Below are positions 25,864-34,772 of a DNA stretch of 64,000 nt, one piece after another. Source of the stretch: Halorubrum sp. Atlit-26R. Its GTDB lineage: Archaea; Halobacteriota; Halobacteria; Halobacteriales; Haloferacaceae. The notes beneath the pieces were generated by a model. The model was not told where the DNA came from and searched no databases. It saw only the letters and a list, made by a program, of their open reading frames with translations. The translations under genes were made by a program, and so were the position numbers. Where the stretch lies: assembly GCF_003666015.1 (NCBI RefSeq), contig NZ_QPLT01000018.1:1-64000 (forward strand), given 5' to 3'. Position 1 is the first letter of the stretch. Each line of letters begins with the position of its first letter.

Positions 25864-28065
25864 GTGACCCTCACGCTGGACTTCCTCGACGACGGGCGTG
25901 TCGCCCGGTGGACGCTCACCCCGGACGGCGTCGCACGTGAGGTTCGCGAGGCGTACAACCCGACGCTGTTCGTCGGTGACGCACCAGCCGACCTATACGG
26001 GCGGACGGGCGGCCCTTCGCCGTCACCGCCGGCACGAGACGGCCTCTCGGACGTGCTCGCTGACCTCCGGTCATTTCTCGACGGGCAACAGGCGGTCGCC
26101 GGTCTCGACGTCGAGTCCCACCGGCAGACGTTCCGGACGGATGCTCGGCCGCTCCTCCGCGTCGACGCCGCCTCGATCGAGGCCATTCGGACGATCGCAA
26201 AGCGGGTTCGGCAGTTCGACCAGCCGGATACGTTCACCTGCTACAACATTGATTTTACGCGGCAACTGCGATACTGCCTCGAAACAGACACGCCGGCCGC
26301 GCCCGACCGATCGGTGCGTGACCTTCGGACGCTCCACCTCTCGTTTCCGAGTCACGAGTCGGGAATCGAGTCGCTCCCGCAGCTCACCGTCGACGGCGAC
26401 CGAGTCGGCGCCTCGCCTCGCGACGTGGTGGCGGGGGTTCGGGAGGTGCTTACAGAGCGCAATCCCGACGTACTCGTCGTCTCGACTGCCGATCTGGTTC
26501 CGTTACTGTTCGAGGCGGCCGACGCGTACGGTGTCGAATTTACGCTCGGACGGGAGGCAGGGTACACCAAACTCGCTGGCGAGTCGACGTACACCTCCTA
26601 CGGCAACGTGGGCCACTCGCCGGCCCGGTACGCGGTCCCCGGCCGGGTCATCATCGACGAGTCGAACTCGTTTTTCTATCACGAGTCCGGGCTGGAGGGT
26701 TGTCTCGACCTCGTGGACCGCTCCGGGTTGCCGCTGCAAGAACTCGGCTGGGCGTCTATCGGCCGCGTTTTGACGGCCATGCAGATTCGCGAAGCTCGGT
26801 CGCGTGGCGTCCTGGTCCCGTGGCGAGCGTGGCGCCCGGAACTGTTCAAATCGGCGTCGACACTGGATACCGCCGACCGCGGTGGGACCACGTTCGCCCC
26901 CGACGTCGGCGTCCACGAGGACGTTCACGAACTCGATTTCGCGTCGCTGTACCCGAACATCATCCGGACACGGAACATCTCGCCCGAGACCGTCCGGTGC
27001 GGCTGTTGTGAGACCGACGACGTGCCGGGCCTCGGCTACTCGATTTGCGAGGAGGATGGGTATCTCCCCGAGGTACTCGGCCCGCTGATCGACGCCCGGA
27101 GTGACATTAAGGCGGAGATTCCCGACGCCGACGGCAAGGAGCGCGAGCGGCTGGAGGCCGCCTCGTCAGCGATCAAGTGGATCCTCGTGTCCTGCTTCGG
27201 GTATCAGGGCTTCTCGAACGCGAAGTTCGGCCGGATCGAGTGTCACGAGGCGATCAACGCCTTCGCCCGTGAGATTCTCCTCGACGCGAAGGCCGCGCTA
27301 GAAGAGGCGGGATGGCGGGTGGTCTACGGCATCGTCGACTCGATCTGGGTGACGCCCGCCGACGGTCGCGAGCAGCGACCACTGGAGGAAGTTGCGAGCG
27401 AGGTGAGCGCGGAGGTCGGCATCGAGTTAGAGTACGAGTGTGCGTTCGAGTGGGTGGCGTTCTGTCCGATGCGGAACTCCGAATCGGGCGCGTTGACGCG
27501 CTACTTCGGGAAGCGGCGCGGTGAGGAATATCCCGAAGCGGGGCTCGGCGACGCGATCAAGACGCGGGGCATCGAGGGGCGGCAGCGCTCGACGCCGGCG
27601 TGGGTCGAAGACGTCCAGAGCGAGGCACTCCGCGTGTTCGACGAGTCGCGATCGCCGGAAGCGGTCTGTGACGTGCTTCGGCGCCGGCTTCGCGAGCTCC
27701 GAGAGCGCGAGGTCGATCCCGCGGCGCTGGTCGTCGACAATCGCGTCTCGAAGGACGTGGACGACTACTCGATGGAGACGGTCACCGTGGCCGCATTGAA
27801 ACGCGCGCGGATCGAGGGCGCCGGGTTGGCACCGGGACAGACTGTCCGGTACGTTGTCGTCGACGCCGACGCTCGCGGCGCCGCACGCGTCCGCCTTGAG
27901 TACGAGGACTTCGACCGGTACGACGCCGGGTGGTACGAGGACGCCGCTGTGCGAGCGGTTGAGAGCATACTGGCGCCCATCGGATGGCGCGAGGGAGAGA
28001 TCCGGCAGTACCTCAGCGGAACGAGCGACGAGACGCTGGCGGGATTCGTGGACGGGTCGTCCTGA
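25864..28065 (+). CDS. polB2: family B DNA polymerase, PolB2 type
   Basis: 733 residues from a GTG. Motif A is HELDFASLYPNII, motif B is IKWILVSCFGYQGFSNAKFG, and motif C is YGIVDSIWV, where most family B enzymes have YGDTDS. The second Asp of motif C, the metal ligand, is kept. An exonuclease-like start VAGLDVESH is seen near residue 77, but the other exonuclease acids are not obvious. A CGCC pair (VRCGCCETDD) may bind zinc. It is the third gene of a tight cassette and lies just upstream of an origin. Probably a repair or accessory polymerase. Confidence 0.88.
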   Translation: MTLTLDFLDDGRVARWTLTPDGVAREVREAYNPTLFVGDAPADLYGRTGGPSPSPPARDGLSDVLADLRSFLDGQQAVAGLDVESHRQTFRTDARPLLRVDAASIEAIRTIAKRVRQFDQPDTFTCYNIDFTRQLRYCLETDTPAAPDRSVRDLRTLHLSFPSHESGIESLPQLTVDGDRVGASPRDVVAGVREVLTERNPDVLVVSTADLVPLLFEAADAYGVEFTLGREAGYTKLAGESTYTSYGNVGHSPARYAVPGRVIIDESNSFFYHESGLEGCLDLVDRSGLPLQELGWASIGRVLTAMQIREARSRGVLVPWRAWRPELFKSASTLDTADRGGTTFAPDVGVHEDVHELDFASLYPNIIRTRNISPETVRCGCCETDDVPGLGYSICEEDGYLPEVLGPLIDARSDIKAEIPDADGKERERLEAASSAIKWILVSCFGYQGFSNAKFGRIECHEAINAFAREILLDAKAALEEAGWRVVYGIVDSIWVTPADGREQRPLEEVASEVSAEVGIELEYECAFEWVAFCPMRNSESGALTRYFGKRRGEEYPEAGLGDAIKTRGIEGRQRSTPAWVEDVQSEALRVFDESRSPEAVCDVLRRRLRELREREVDPAALVVDNRVSKDVDDYSMETVTVAALKRARIEGAGLAPGQTVRYVVVDADARGAARVRLEYEDFDRYDAGWYEDAAVRAVESILAPIGWREGEIRQYLSGTSDETLAGFVDGSS

Positions 28066-28305
28066 GAACTGCCCGTAGAGTTGACGCTCCGGGCTTTTAG
28101 GTAGCAATCGGACCTATCAACAGACGCGCCCGTAGTAGGCCAGCACGACTAACACGACCCACAATCAGCCAGCAGTCCGGTGCGCTCGGCGGCGACGCTG
28201 GACGTAGTCGGGCAAGGGGGTTGTGCTCGCATACCTAATCGTCGGATTCAGTCGCTAAAAAGCCCGGTAGCGACAACTAGCACCCTTCCAATCGATACGC
28301 AACAG

Positions 28306-28326
28306 ACCCCCCGTTTCCGCATAATC
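28306..28326 (+). repeat. ORB-like repeat 1
   Basis: Contains GTTTCCGCATAATC preceded by a run of C. Same orientation as repeat 2; inverse to repeats 3 and 4. Confidence 0.75.
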
Positions 28327-28366
28327 GAAGGCACCTCATGCCACGGGGAAGCACTATCGGAGACAC

Positions 28367-28388
28367 ACCCCTCGTTTCCGCATTATTC
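28367..28388 (+). repeat. ORB-like repeat 2
   Basis: Contains CCCCTCGTTTCCGCATTATT. Same orientation as repeat 1, 61 bases on. Confidence 0.75.
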
Positions 28389-28630
28389 ACCCGGTGATTT
28401 AGAAGGCCATATCACGTCCTTCTTCGAATATTCTATTTAAAAGCCTTCTATACCGAGGTGCCGAATTGTCTGATACTGCTGTCAATCGGTATCTCCAGCC
28501 CACAACACAACAACAAAAATACAATTAACAAAAGATATATAATAACGCGTTAGCAGAGAGATGGAAACATCGGGAAGGACACCGAAACCTGTCGTGGAAG
28601 ACGCTCTAGTCTCTCTACCCCTGCTGACGT

Positions 28631-28650
28631 GGATTATGCGGAAATGGGGT
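28631..28650 (-). repeat. ORB-like repeat 3
   Basis: Reads ACCCCATTTCCGCATAATCC on the minus strand, matching repeats 1 and 2 in reverse orientation. Confidence 0.75.
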
Positions 28651-28689
28651 GTGGGAGTGGTATATAAACCCGGCATTATGAAGAAGTTC

Positions 28690-28710
28690 GGGAAAATGCG
28701 GAAAGGGTGG
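28690..28710 (-). repeat. ORB-like repeat 4
   Basis: Reads CACCCTTTCCGCATTTTCCC on the minus strand. It is the most divergent copy and the nearest to the Orc1/Cdc6 gene. Confidence 0.65.
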
Positions 28711-28755
28711 TTTTATCAGTAAAACCGTGTATGGTACTCGCAAGGTAGAGCCCCC

Positions 28756-29982
28756 ATGTCGCTGTTTGAAACCGACACTAACGTCTTCGAGAACGAGCGG
28801 GCGTTGATGGAAGAGTGGGTTCCTGATCGCCTCCCCAAGCGCGAGCCCGAATTAGAAGAAATCGCGAAGAGTTTTCGGACGACCATCCGATCCGGGATCG
28901 AGCCGAAGAACGTCCTCATCTCCGGGAAGACCGGGCAGGGGAAGACCGTCACCGCCCGTGTCGTGTTGGAGGAGCTTCACAACTACTGTCAGGAGGAAGA
29001 TATCGACCTCCGGACGTTCGAGGTGTCGTTGAAAGACGTGAACACCGCTTATCAGTCCGTCGGGAAGATCCTCACCGCGATCGAGCCCGAAACGACGGAG
29101 CGGCCGAAGGGGCTTTCGCTCACCGATCTTAACGAGCGAATGTTCCGCCGCCTTGATGAAATCGGCGGATACGTCGTGTTCTTCCTCGACGAAATCGATA
29201 ATCTCGGATCTGACGACGACCTGTTGTACCAACTCCCACGGGCGCGATCGAACGGGAAAATCACGAACGCGCACCTTTCGATTATTGGCATCTCGAATGA
29301 CCTCCAGTTCAAGCAGGACCTATCCGCAAAAACGAAGGACAGCCTCTATGAGAACGAGGTCCACTTTGACCCATACAACGCCGACGAGCTTCGCTCTATT
29401 CTGTATGACCGTGTCGACACCGCGTTCAAACCCGACGCAGTCGATGACGGGGTTGTTGAGCTGGCTGCTGCGTGGACAGCAAAGGACACCGGCTCTGCGA
29501 GACAGGCGATCCGCCTCCTTCATGAAGCCGGAGATATTGCCTGCGTTGAGGGAAGCGATATCGTTACTGAGGCGCACCTCGACGATGCCCGAGACGAGTT
29601 GGAGGAGGTGAACATCGTCAACAAGCTCAAGGATTTAACGATCAACGATCAGGCGCTCTTGATGGCGCTGGCGATACTCGAATCCCGCGGAGACACGCCA
29701 GTGCGGACGAAAGAGGTCTATTCGGAGTACAAACGGGTCGCTGACGCGATCGGGACGAACCAACTCACGTCGCGGAGTATCCGCGATAAGCTCACGAACC
29801 TCGATACGTACAATCTGGCGATGACCCACAAGCGGAAAGGCGGCGTACAGGGCGGAGATTATTATCTCTCGGAACTACGCGTGAACCTCGATTCATTGCT
29901 GGAAGGATTCGAACACGTCGAAGAATTTGATGGGATCGTCCAAGACGTGGATACGTTCAGCCGGCAGAGCACGCTATCGTAG
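28756..29982 (+). CDS. Orc1/Cdc6 replication initiator
   Basis: 408 residues. Walker A is LISGKTGQGKTVTARV, Walker B is VVFFLDEIDNLGSDDDLLYQ, sensor 1 is HLSIIGISNDLQF, and sensor 2 is GSARQAIRLLHEAGD. A C-terminal winged-helix domain (QALLMALAILESRGDTPVRT, then the wing KRKGGVQGGDYY) contacts DNA. It binds the ORB repeats just upstream and loads the MCM helicase. Haloarchaea carry several such genes, each linked to its own origin; this one seems to serve the origin at 28.3-28.7 kb. Confidence 0.93.
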   Translation: MSLFETDTNVFENERALMEEWVPDRLPKREPELEEIAKSFRTTIRSGIEPKNVLISGKTGQGKTVTARVVLEELHNYCQEEDIDLRTFEVSLKDVNTAYQSVGKILTAIEPETTERPKGLSLTDLNERMFRRLDEIGGYVVFFLDEIDNLGSDDDLLYQLPRARSNGKITNAHLSIIGISNDLQFKQDLSAKTKDSLYENEVHFDPYNADELRSILYDRVDTAFKPDAVDDGVVELAAAWTAKDTGSARQAIRLLHEAGDIACVEGSDIVTEAHLDDARDELEEVNIVNKLKDLTINDQALLMALAILESRGDTPVRTKEVYSEYKRVADAIGTNQLTSRSIRDKLTNLDTYNLAMTHKRKGGVQGGDYYLSELRVNLDSLLEGFEHVEEFDGIVQDVDTFSRQSTLS

Positions 29983-30216
29983 GGGAGATTTTGTGGATGG
30001 TAGCTGATTGCTCCTCCGAGCATGTTCAGAACGACCGTTTGGGAGAGACAACCCGCCAGAAGCTTCGCCACTGCCGGCTTCACCATCCGGGGTCAAGCCC
30101 CGAAGCACTCGCCTTGCTCATCTGTAGACCGATAGTAGGGAAAATCAACAGAGTCTGAGTTTTCCAACCGAGTCAGAGCAGTAGTCTTTCAAAACACGGA
30201 TACCCAAATTTGGGAG

Positions 30217-30819
30217 ATGTACGACCTTACAGGGTTTCAGCATACTTCGAGGTGGAGCCTCCGGCCTCAAGGAGCGACCGGAGGGAGCGAGTAGGCCGGA
30301 GAGGAAACCGACATAATACTGAGCAACTGTTAACTTACATCCCACCGGACTGGCAACTAGTGCTGTGCTGGCACAAGTCCCGCGCAGTACGGGCCGCAGT
30401 AGCCCGGCCCCAAATGGTGGGTTCACCGACCCCGAAAGGCGTTCGGTAGGCGGGGCGCACAAAACGCCCCGTCGCGTCAACTGACGGCGAGGACCACATC
30501 AAAGCTCCACCCTCAACGAGCGAGCTTGTCAGTGCGAGCGAAGTAGGGTGGGGTCGGTTACCGGGACCTGTTATACGTAATTGCCGGCCTTGATGACCCT
30601 CACGGGCTTGCGGTCAAAGACGAACTCGAGGACTACTACGAAAAGGAGATCCACCATGGTCGGCTCTACCCGAACCTCGACACGCTCGTTGAGAAGGGAC
30701 TTGTCGAGAAAAGCCAGCGCGACCGGCGAACCAACGAGTACACCATCACTCGCCGAGGCACCAGAGAAATCGAGGCGCGAGCCAAATGGGAAGCCGAGTA
30801 TCTCGATCACGACGACTGA
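30217..30819 (+). pseudogene. PadR-family regulator split by a 321-bp insertion
   Basis: The first eight codons (MYDLTGFQ) lie at 30217-30240. The rest resumes at 30562 with RDLLYVIAGLDDPHGLAVKD, LEDYYEKEIHHGRLYPNLDT and VEKSQRDRRTNEYTITRRGT, the winged helix of haloarchaeal PadR proteins. The two parts join in frame when the insertion is removed. The insertion brings an in-frame TAG at 30292 from the left and another TAG before the right part, and no start codon lies near the right junction. The gene is therefore inactive as it stands. Confidence 0.85.
30241..30561. mobile_element. 321-bp non-coding insertion with a hairpin at each end
   Basis: Boundaries are set by the split PadR codons. 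Near the left end CTCCGGCCT pairs with AGGCCGGAG; near the right end CCACCCT pairs with AGGGTGG. There is no terminal inverted repeat between ends and no clear target duplication. Subterminal hairpins without target duplication are the mark of IS200/IS605-type ends, so it may be a non-autonomous relative. It encodes no transposase. The GC-rich, structured inner part could be an RNA. Its origin is inferred. Confidence 0.6.
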
Positions 30820-31031
30820 CTGAACTGCCTCATACTGAGCCCCGCGGTATTGGGCTCAACAACCCGTGAACACTACAGTGTCCTATCTCAGTGGCAAACG
30901 TTCATAGTTTCAAATTTCGTAACTCTATTCGCGTCGCTATCTACCCATGTAGCATCACCCCCGATACGTGTGACCGGAAGATGATTCCGAAACGCATAGA
31001 CGACCGGTTCGGGAAATGACATCCGTTACGT

Positions 31032-31808
31032 ATGCCCTCCACCCACGACGAATCCGCCATTCTGGCGACCGATCTCCGGAAGAGCTACGGCTCAGAAGTC
31101 GCTCTCGACAGTCTCACGCTCGACATCCCCCACGGGACCGTCTACGGCTTTCTCGGCCCGAACGGTGCGGGGAAGACGACGACGATGCGGCTCCTTACCG
31201 GTCTCAGCGATCCGGACAGCGGATCGGTACGCGTCTGTGGCGTCGACCCGAGCGACCGGCGTGCGATCGCCGGTCGGGTCGGCTATCTCCCTGAAACGCC
31301 GCCGCTGTACGACGAGTTCAGCGCCCGCGAACAACTAGAATACGTCGCCGATCTTCGCGACATTTCGCGGTCCGTTGCCCACGAACGCATCGGCAAGTAC
31401 CTCGACCAGTTCGGGTTGGCCGGTGACGCGGACAGGCGGATCGACGGGTACTCGAAGGGAATGAAACAGAAGACTGCGTTCATACAGAGCGTCCTACACG
31501 AACCGGACGTCCTGTATCTAGACGAACCGACATCGGGGCTTGACCCCCGAGCGGCGCGCACTATCCGGGAATCGATCACCGCGTTCGCCGACGCAGGAAC
31601 CACGGTGTTCCTCTCAACACACATTCTTCCGGTGGTCGAAGCCGTCGCTGACGAGGTCGGGGTGTTGTTTGACGGGAGACTCGTCACCGAGGGGACGCCC
31701 ACCGAAGTACAGGCCCGTGCGGAGACTGGCGAGAGTGGATCCCTGGAAGACGCGTTCCTCGCCGTCACGAGCGAACCCGAAACGGACGCGGCCTCTCGGA
31801 GAGAATGA
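31032..31808 (+). CDS. ABC exporter ATPase
   Basis: 258 residues. Walker A is GPNGAGKTTTMRLLTG, the signature-region helix is DGYSKGMKQKTAF, Walker B is PDVLYLDEPTSGLDP and the switch His is FLSTHILPVVE. It fits the family of ATPases that pair with multi-spanning permeases for drugs, lipids or peptides (NatA/CcmA style). It overlaps the permease gene by four bases (ATGA). The substrate is unknown. Confidence 0.9.
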   Translation: MPSTHDESAILATDLRKSYGSEVALDSLTLDIPHGTVYGFLGPNGAGKTTTMRLLTGLSDPDSGSVRVCGVDPSDRRAIAGRVGYLPETPPLYDEFSAREQLEYVADLRDISRSVAHERIGKYLDQFGLAGDADRRIDGYSKGMKQKTAFIQSVLHEPDVLYLDEPTSGLDPRAARTIRESITAFADAGTTVFLSTHILPVVEAVADEVGVLFDGRLVTEGTPTEVQARAETGESGSLEDAFLAVTSEPETDAASRRE

Positions 31809-33418
31809 GCTTCCGACAGGACGTTCGCCACGGGTTCCGAATTGGGCGGGCGGAGTTCGTCCGAAGCCTCCGTGGGTACCTCGGAAACCCCCGTCGAGTC
31901 CTTGGACTCCTGCTCACGGCGCTGTTCTTCGGCGGCGCGCTCCTGTTCGCGCTGCCGACGGCGTATGTGCTCGGGCAAACCGCGCGCTCCGTGGCGGCGG
32001 TCCCGTTCTTCGCGCCCGCTGCGACGCTCGTTCCTCTCAGTCTCCTGTCGATATCGGTGTTTCGGACCCTCGAACGGCTCGGACATATCGACGGTGCGGA
32101 TTTCGTCCTACTGGCGGTTCACCCGCGAGCAGTCGTTATCGGGCTCATCACAGCGGAGGTGGGACGGCTTTCCCTGTGGTTCGGGATCCCGGTCGGGGCA
32201 GTGGTGGTCACATTCGCACTCGGAATGGGCTCGCCGCTGCTCGTTGCTTCGGGCGGGGCGGTCGCGCTGCCGCTCGTTTGCTGTGCCGTCGTCTGGGGGT
32301 ACGCCGGGGGAATTGCTGTGCTGCGACTCCTGCGGAAACTCCCCAGCCTTCGCCGTCTCCTGAAAGCGGTCGGTATCCTCGCGATGGTCGGACTCGTCGT
32401 CGCGTCACAGTTCGCCGGGCAGTTCATCGTCGAATCCGACCTCTCAGTGCAACGGATGTTGTCGACAGTAGCGTTCGATCCCCTCGTGGAATACGTTGCG
32501 CTCGCGCTCGTCGGAACACCGATCTCCAGACCGACCTCTCCGGAGGCGGTGGCGGTGCTCGCGGCGTTAATCGCTCTCACGCCGGTCGGTTTCGTCGTCT
32601 CGACCAGGCAGGTTTCTACGCTCTGGTTTACCGATTCGGTCAACAACAACAACGAGTCGACGCAGGTGCGGCGATCGAGCGGCGGATTCTCTGCCCCACG
32701 ACCGTTCGCATGGACTAAACCCGGTCGTATCGCGTGGGGGATTCTCGTGCGCGGTCGCCGTGATCCGGCGGAGTTGAGTCATCTCCTGATTGCCGTCTTT
32801 TTTGTCGCACCGTTCGGGACGATATTCCTCGAGTTTTCTGGCGACGCCCTCGGACCCCTCATCACTGGGGGCGGCGTCGTTCTCGCGACATACCTCTCAG
32901 GTGCTACATTCGGGTTGAACCCGCTCGGTGACGAGCGGCCGCAACTACCGCTGCTCCTTCTTACCGAGACATCATCCGCGGATCTCGTCCGTGGACGACT
33001 CCTCGCCGGCGTTGCGATTGGAGTGCCGATCGCTGTTCTCAGCTCACTCGTCTCGATCGGTTTCGGGATAATGGTGCTTGAGGCGGTGGCGACCGCCGCC
33101 GTCGGAGTTGTGATGTGTCTCACTGCGGCGATGTTTGCAGTCGGTATCGGCTCAGCGTATCCGATCTACGAGGAGCGCGAGTTCTGGGGGACCGAAACGG
33201 TCGTCCCGTCGACGCTCGTCATGATGGTCTACCTGTTCGTCGTGGGTGGCGGAACGATTCTCGGGCTGTTCGTGACGTGGTTCGCGGTCACCGGAAACGT
33301 CGTGTTAACGCCCGTGTTCGGCGTGCTCTTCGGTACGTATCTGCTGTTGACCGTCGGCATTTCGTATGGCTCCTACCGCTATGCGCTCCGGCGGCAACGA
33401 CGCTATACTCTGACGTGA
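31805..33418 (+). CDS. ABC exporter permease
   Basis: 537 residues with about twelve hydrophobic segments in two groups, separated by a polar stretch near residues 270-310 (FTDSVNNNNESTQVRRSSGG). The start overlaps the ATPase stop (ATGA). The layout is that of haloarchaeal ABC-2-like permeases working with a single ATPase. No substrate clue is present. Confidence 0.85.
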   Translation: MSFRQDVRHGFRIGRAEFVRSLRGYLGNPRRVLGLLLTALFFGGALLFALPTAYVLGQTARSVAAVPFFAPAATLVPLSLLSISVFRTLERLGHIDGADFVLLAVHPRAVVIGLITAEVGRLSLWFGIPVGAVVVTFALGMGSPLLVASGGAVALPLVCCAVVWGYAGGIAVLRLLRKLPSLRRLLKAVGILAMVGLVVASQFAGQFIVESDLSVQRMLSTVAFDPLVEYVALALVGTPISRPTSPEAVAVLAALIALTPVGFVVSTRQVSTLWFTDSVNNNNESTQVRRSSGGFSAPRPFAWTKPGRIAWGILVRGRRDPAELSHLLIAVFFVAPFGTIFLEFSGDALGPLITGGGVVLATYLSGATFGLNPLGDERPQLPLLLLTETSSADLVRGRLLAGVAIGVPIAVLSSLVSIGFGIMVLEAVATAAVGVVMCLTAAMFAVGIGSAYPIYEEREFWGTETVVPSTLVMMVYLFVVGGGTILGLFVTWFAVTGNVVLTPVFGVLFGTYLLLTVGISYGSYRYALRRQRRYTLT

Positions 33419-33544
33419 TCACGCATTACAGATATATCGAATAAAATGAAGAACCAATTGAAGATATTTTCTTACGAAAGTGATTGAATTTTTCAGCACG
33501 AAGGCACGTTCTATCGGCTGGTCCAGGCTACGTTCTGCGTGGCG

Positions 33545-33952
33545 TCACTTCTCGCCGAGTTCTGAAAGGCGGGCCTGAATTTCCTCAGCATCTGCCTCAG
33601 AGAGTGCTTCTACACCAAACTGGATGAGTAGCGGGTAGAAGTGGCGATTTTTCTTGAACTCATCCTGGCCCGCCTTGCGGAGCTTCAGCTGGGACTCGAG
33701 GTAGATATCCTCCATCCCGTCGAGGACATCGTCGGGAATGTAGATCGTCCGCCCGTTCCACTCGTCTTTGATGTTCGTCTTCGTTTTGCTCGTTTCGTTC
33801 GTTTCACTCGTTGAAGTCGATTCAGTCGTTTCGGTCGATGAACTGGTTTCCACCGTTTCACTCACCTCACTCGTTTCGCCGGAATCAACCTCATCGTCCT
33901 CCTCTTCGTAGTTGCCCTCGATGCCAGAAGCATCACCCCACCCGTCGCTCAT
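33545..33952 (-). CDS. ParA partner, ribbon-helix-helix centromere-binding protein
   Basis: 135 residues. The acidic N-terminus leads into a Ser/Thr/Glu tail of three-residue repeats (ETS-EVS-ETV-ETS...) at about residues 25-57. The C-terminal domain (GRTIYIPDDVLDGMEDIYLE, RHFYPLLIQFGVEAL) looks like a ribbon-helix-helix DNA-binding fold. A disordered tail plus RHH is the layout of ParG-type partners of ParA. It overlaps parA by four bases. The repeat tail is encoded by 9-bp DNA iterons like those upstream of parA. Confidence 0.78.
   Translation of the reverse strand: MSDGWGDASGIEGNYEEEDDEVDSGETSEVSETVETSSSTETTESTSTSETNETSKTKTNIKDEWNGRTIYIPDDVLDGMEDIYLESQLKLRKAGQDEFKKNRHFYPLLIQFGVEALSEADAEEIQARLSELGEK
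33781..33879. repeat. eleven 9-bp iterons inside the ParA-partner gene
   Basis: Successive 9-mers such as TCGTTTCGT, TCGTTTCAC, TCGTTGAAG, TCGATTCAG and TCGTTTCGG follow one another without gaps. They encode the three-residue repeats of the partner protein and match the arrays upstream of parA in period and core (TCGTT). Confidence 0.75.
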
Positions 33953-34767
33953 GCTTCCACCTCCTCAGGTGCGGCCTTCTCAAACGTCTCGTCGAACAGG
34001 TCGGCGATCTCGTTGAACAGGTCGCGTGCATCCTCGACACGCTGGTTCTCCTTACCGAAACCGAAGACGGACACCCCTTCGCCAATCGACTGGGAGAGAT
34101 CGGTTCGCTTTGGGATCTCGAACACCGGGAGCGAGTACGCCGACTTGATCTCCTCGATCGTGTCTCGGTGCTCGCTGTTCTGTTCGACACGGTTACAGAC
34201 AATCGCAAGCCGATTGATGTCGCCGTATGCCGGTTCGAGCGAACTCAGTTGCTTTGCGAAAATCTGGAGACTGTTGGCGTTGAGCTTCTCTGGAATGACG
34301 GGGATGACGACGTTGCCGGTCGCGACTAGGGCGTTGTCGGTGAGGACGTTCAGGGATGGCGGCGTGTCGACAATGATGTAGTCGTAGTCCTTGTCGAGCT
34401 CGTCGAGAGTCATCTCCAGTCGTTCTCGGCTCTTGGGCGCTTCAAGCAACGTCTGGATGTTCTTGTTGTTCGCGAGCTTCTCGCTGGCGGGGAGGATGTC
34501 GAATTCCTCGTGCTCGACGATGATGTCGTTCACCGACTCCATCTGATCGAAGTCGAGGACGTCGAACAACGTGGTACGGTCGGTATCGTAGTACAGATCG
34601 TTGTAGCCAAGCGAGCAGGTGAGCCCCCCGTGGTAGTCGATGTCGACCAGAAGGACGTCATGGCCTCGGGCAGCGAGTGCGCCGCCAGTATGAATAACGT
34701 CAGTTGTCTTCCCCGCGCCTCCTTTCTGATTCGCCACCGTGATTCGTGCGGTATTGGTGTCGGTCAT
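33949..34767 (-). CDS. parA: ParA partition ATPase
   Basis: 272 residues from the ATG at 34767; longer frames would translate the iteron array. The deviant Walker A is VANQKGGAGKTTDVIHTGGA, Walker A-prime is VLLVDIDYHGGLT, and Walker B is DYIIVDTPPSLNVL. It drives segregation of the replicon by ATP-dependent binding to the nucleoid. It is the first gene of a two-gene unit with the RHH partner. With an origin 6 kb away it forms a plasmid-like maintenance set. Confidence 0.92.
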   Translation of the reverse strand: MTDTNTARITVANQKGGAGKTTDVIHTGGALAARGHDVLLVDIDYHGGLTCSLGYNDLYYDTDRTTLFDVLDFDQMESVNDIIVEHEEFDILPASEKLANNKNIQTLLEAPKSRERLEMTLDELDKDYDYIIVDTPPSLNVLTDNALVATGNVVIPVIPEKLNANSLQIFAKQLSSLEPAYGDINRLAIVCNRVEQNSEHRDTIEEIKSAYSLPVFEIPKRTDLSQSIGEGVSVFGFGKENQRVEDARDLFNEIADLFDETFEKAAPEEVEA

Positions 34768-34772
34768 TATCT

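Larger units (their letters stand above)
28306..28710. other. replication origin with inverted ORB pairs around an AT-rich element
   Basis: Four copies of a C-run plus TTTCCGCAT element lie in the gene-free stretch before the orc1/cdc6 gene. Two are on the plus strand at the left and two on the minus strand at the right. Between them is AT-rich DNA (about 28410-28560, with TTCTATTTAAAAG and AAAAGATATATAATAACGCG), a likely unwinding element. This is the known plan of haloarchaeal origins, in which Orc1/Cdc6 from the adjacent gene binds the inverted origin recognition boxes. The stretch 28066-28305 holds nothing else I can identify. Confidence 0.8.

Noticed and set aside
30000-30216. coding frame between orc1/cdc6 and the PadR fragment
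   Set aside because: Only a short frame with no recognisable protein; possibly debris.
31540-32718. 392-codon plus-strand frame
   Set aside because: Overlaps both ABC genes in another frame; Arg/Pro-rich with no motifs.
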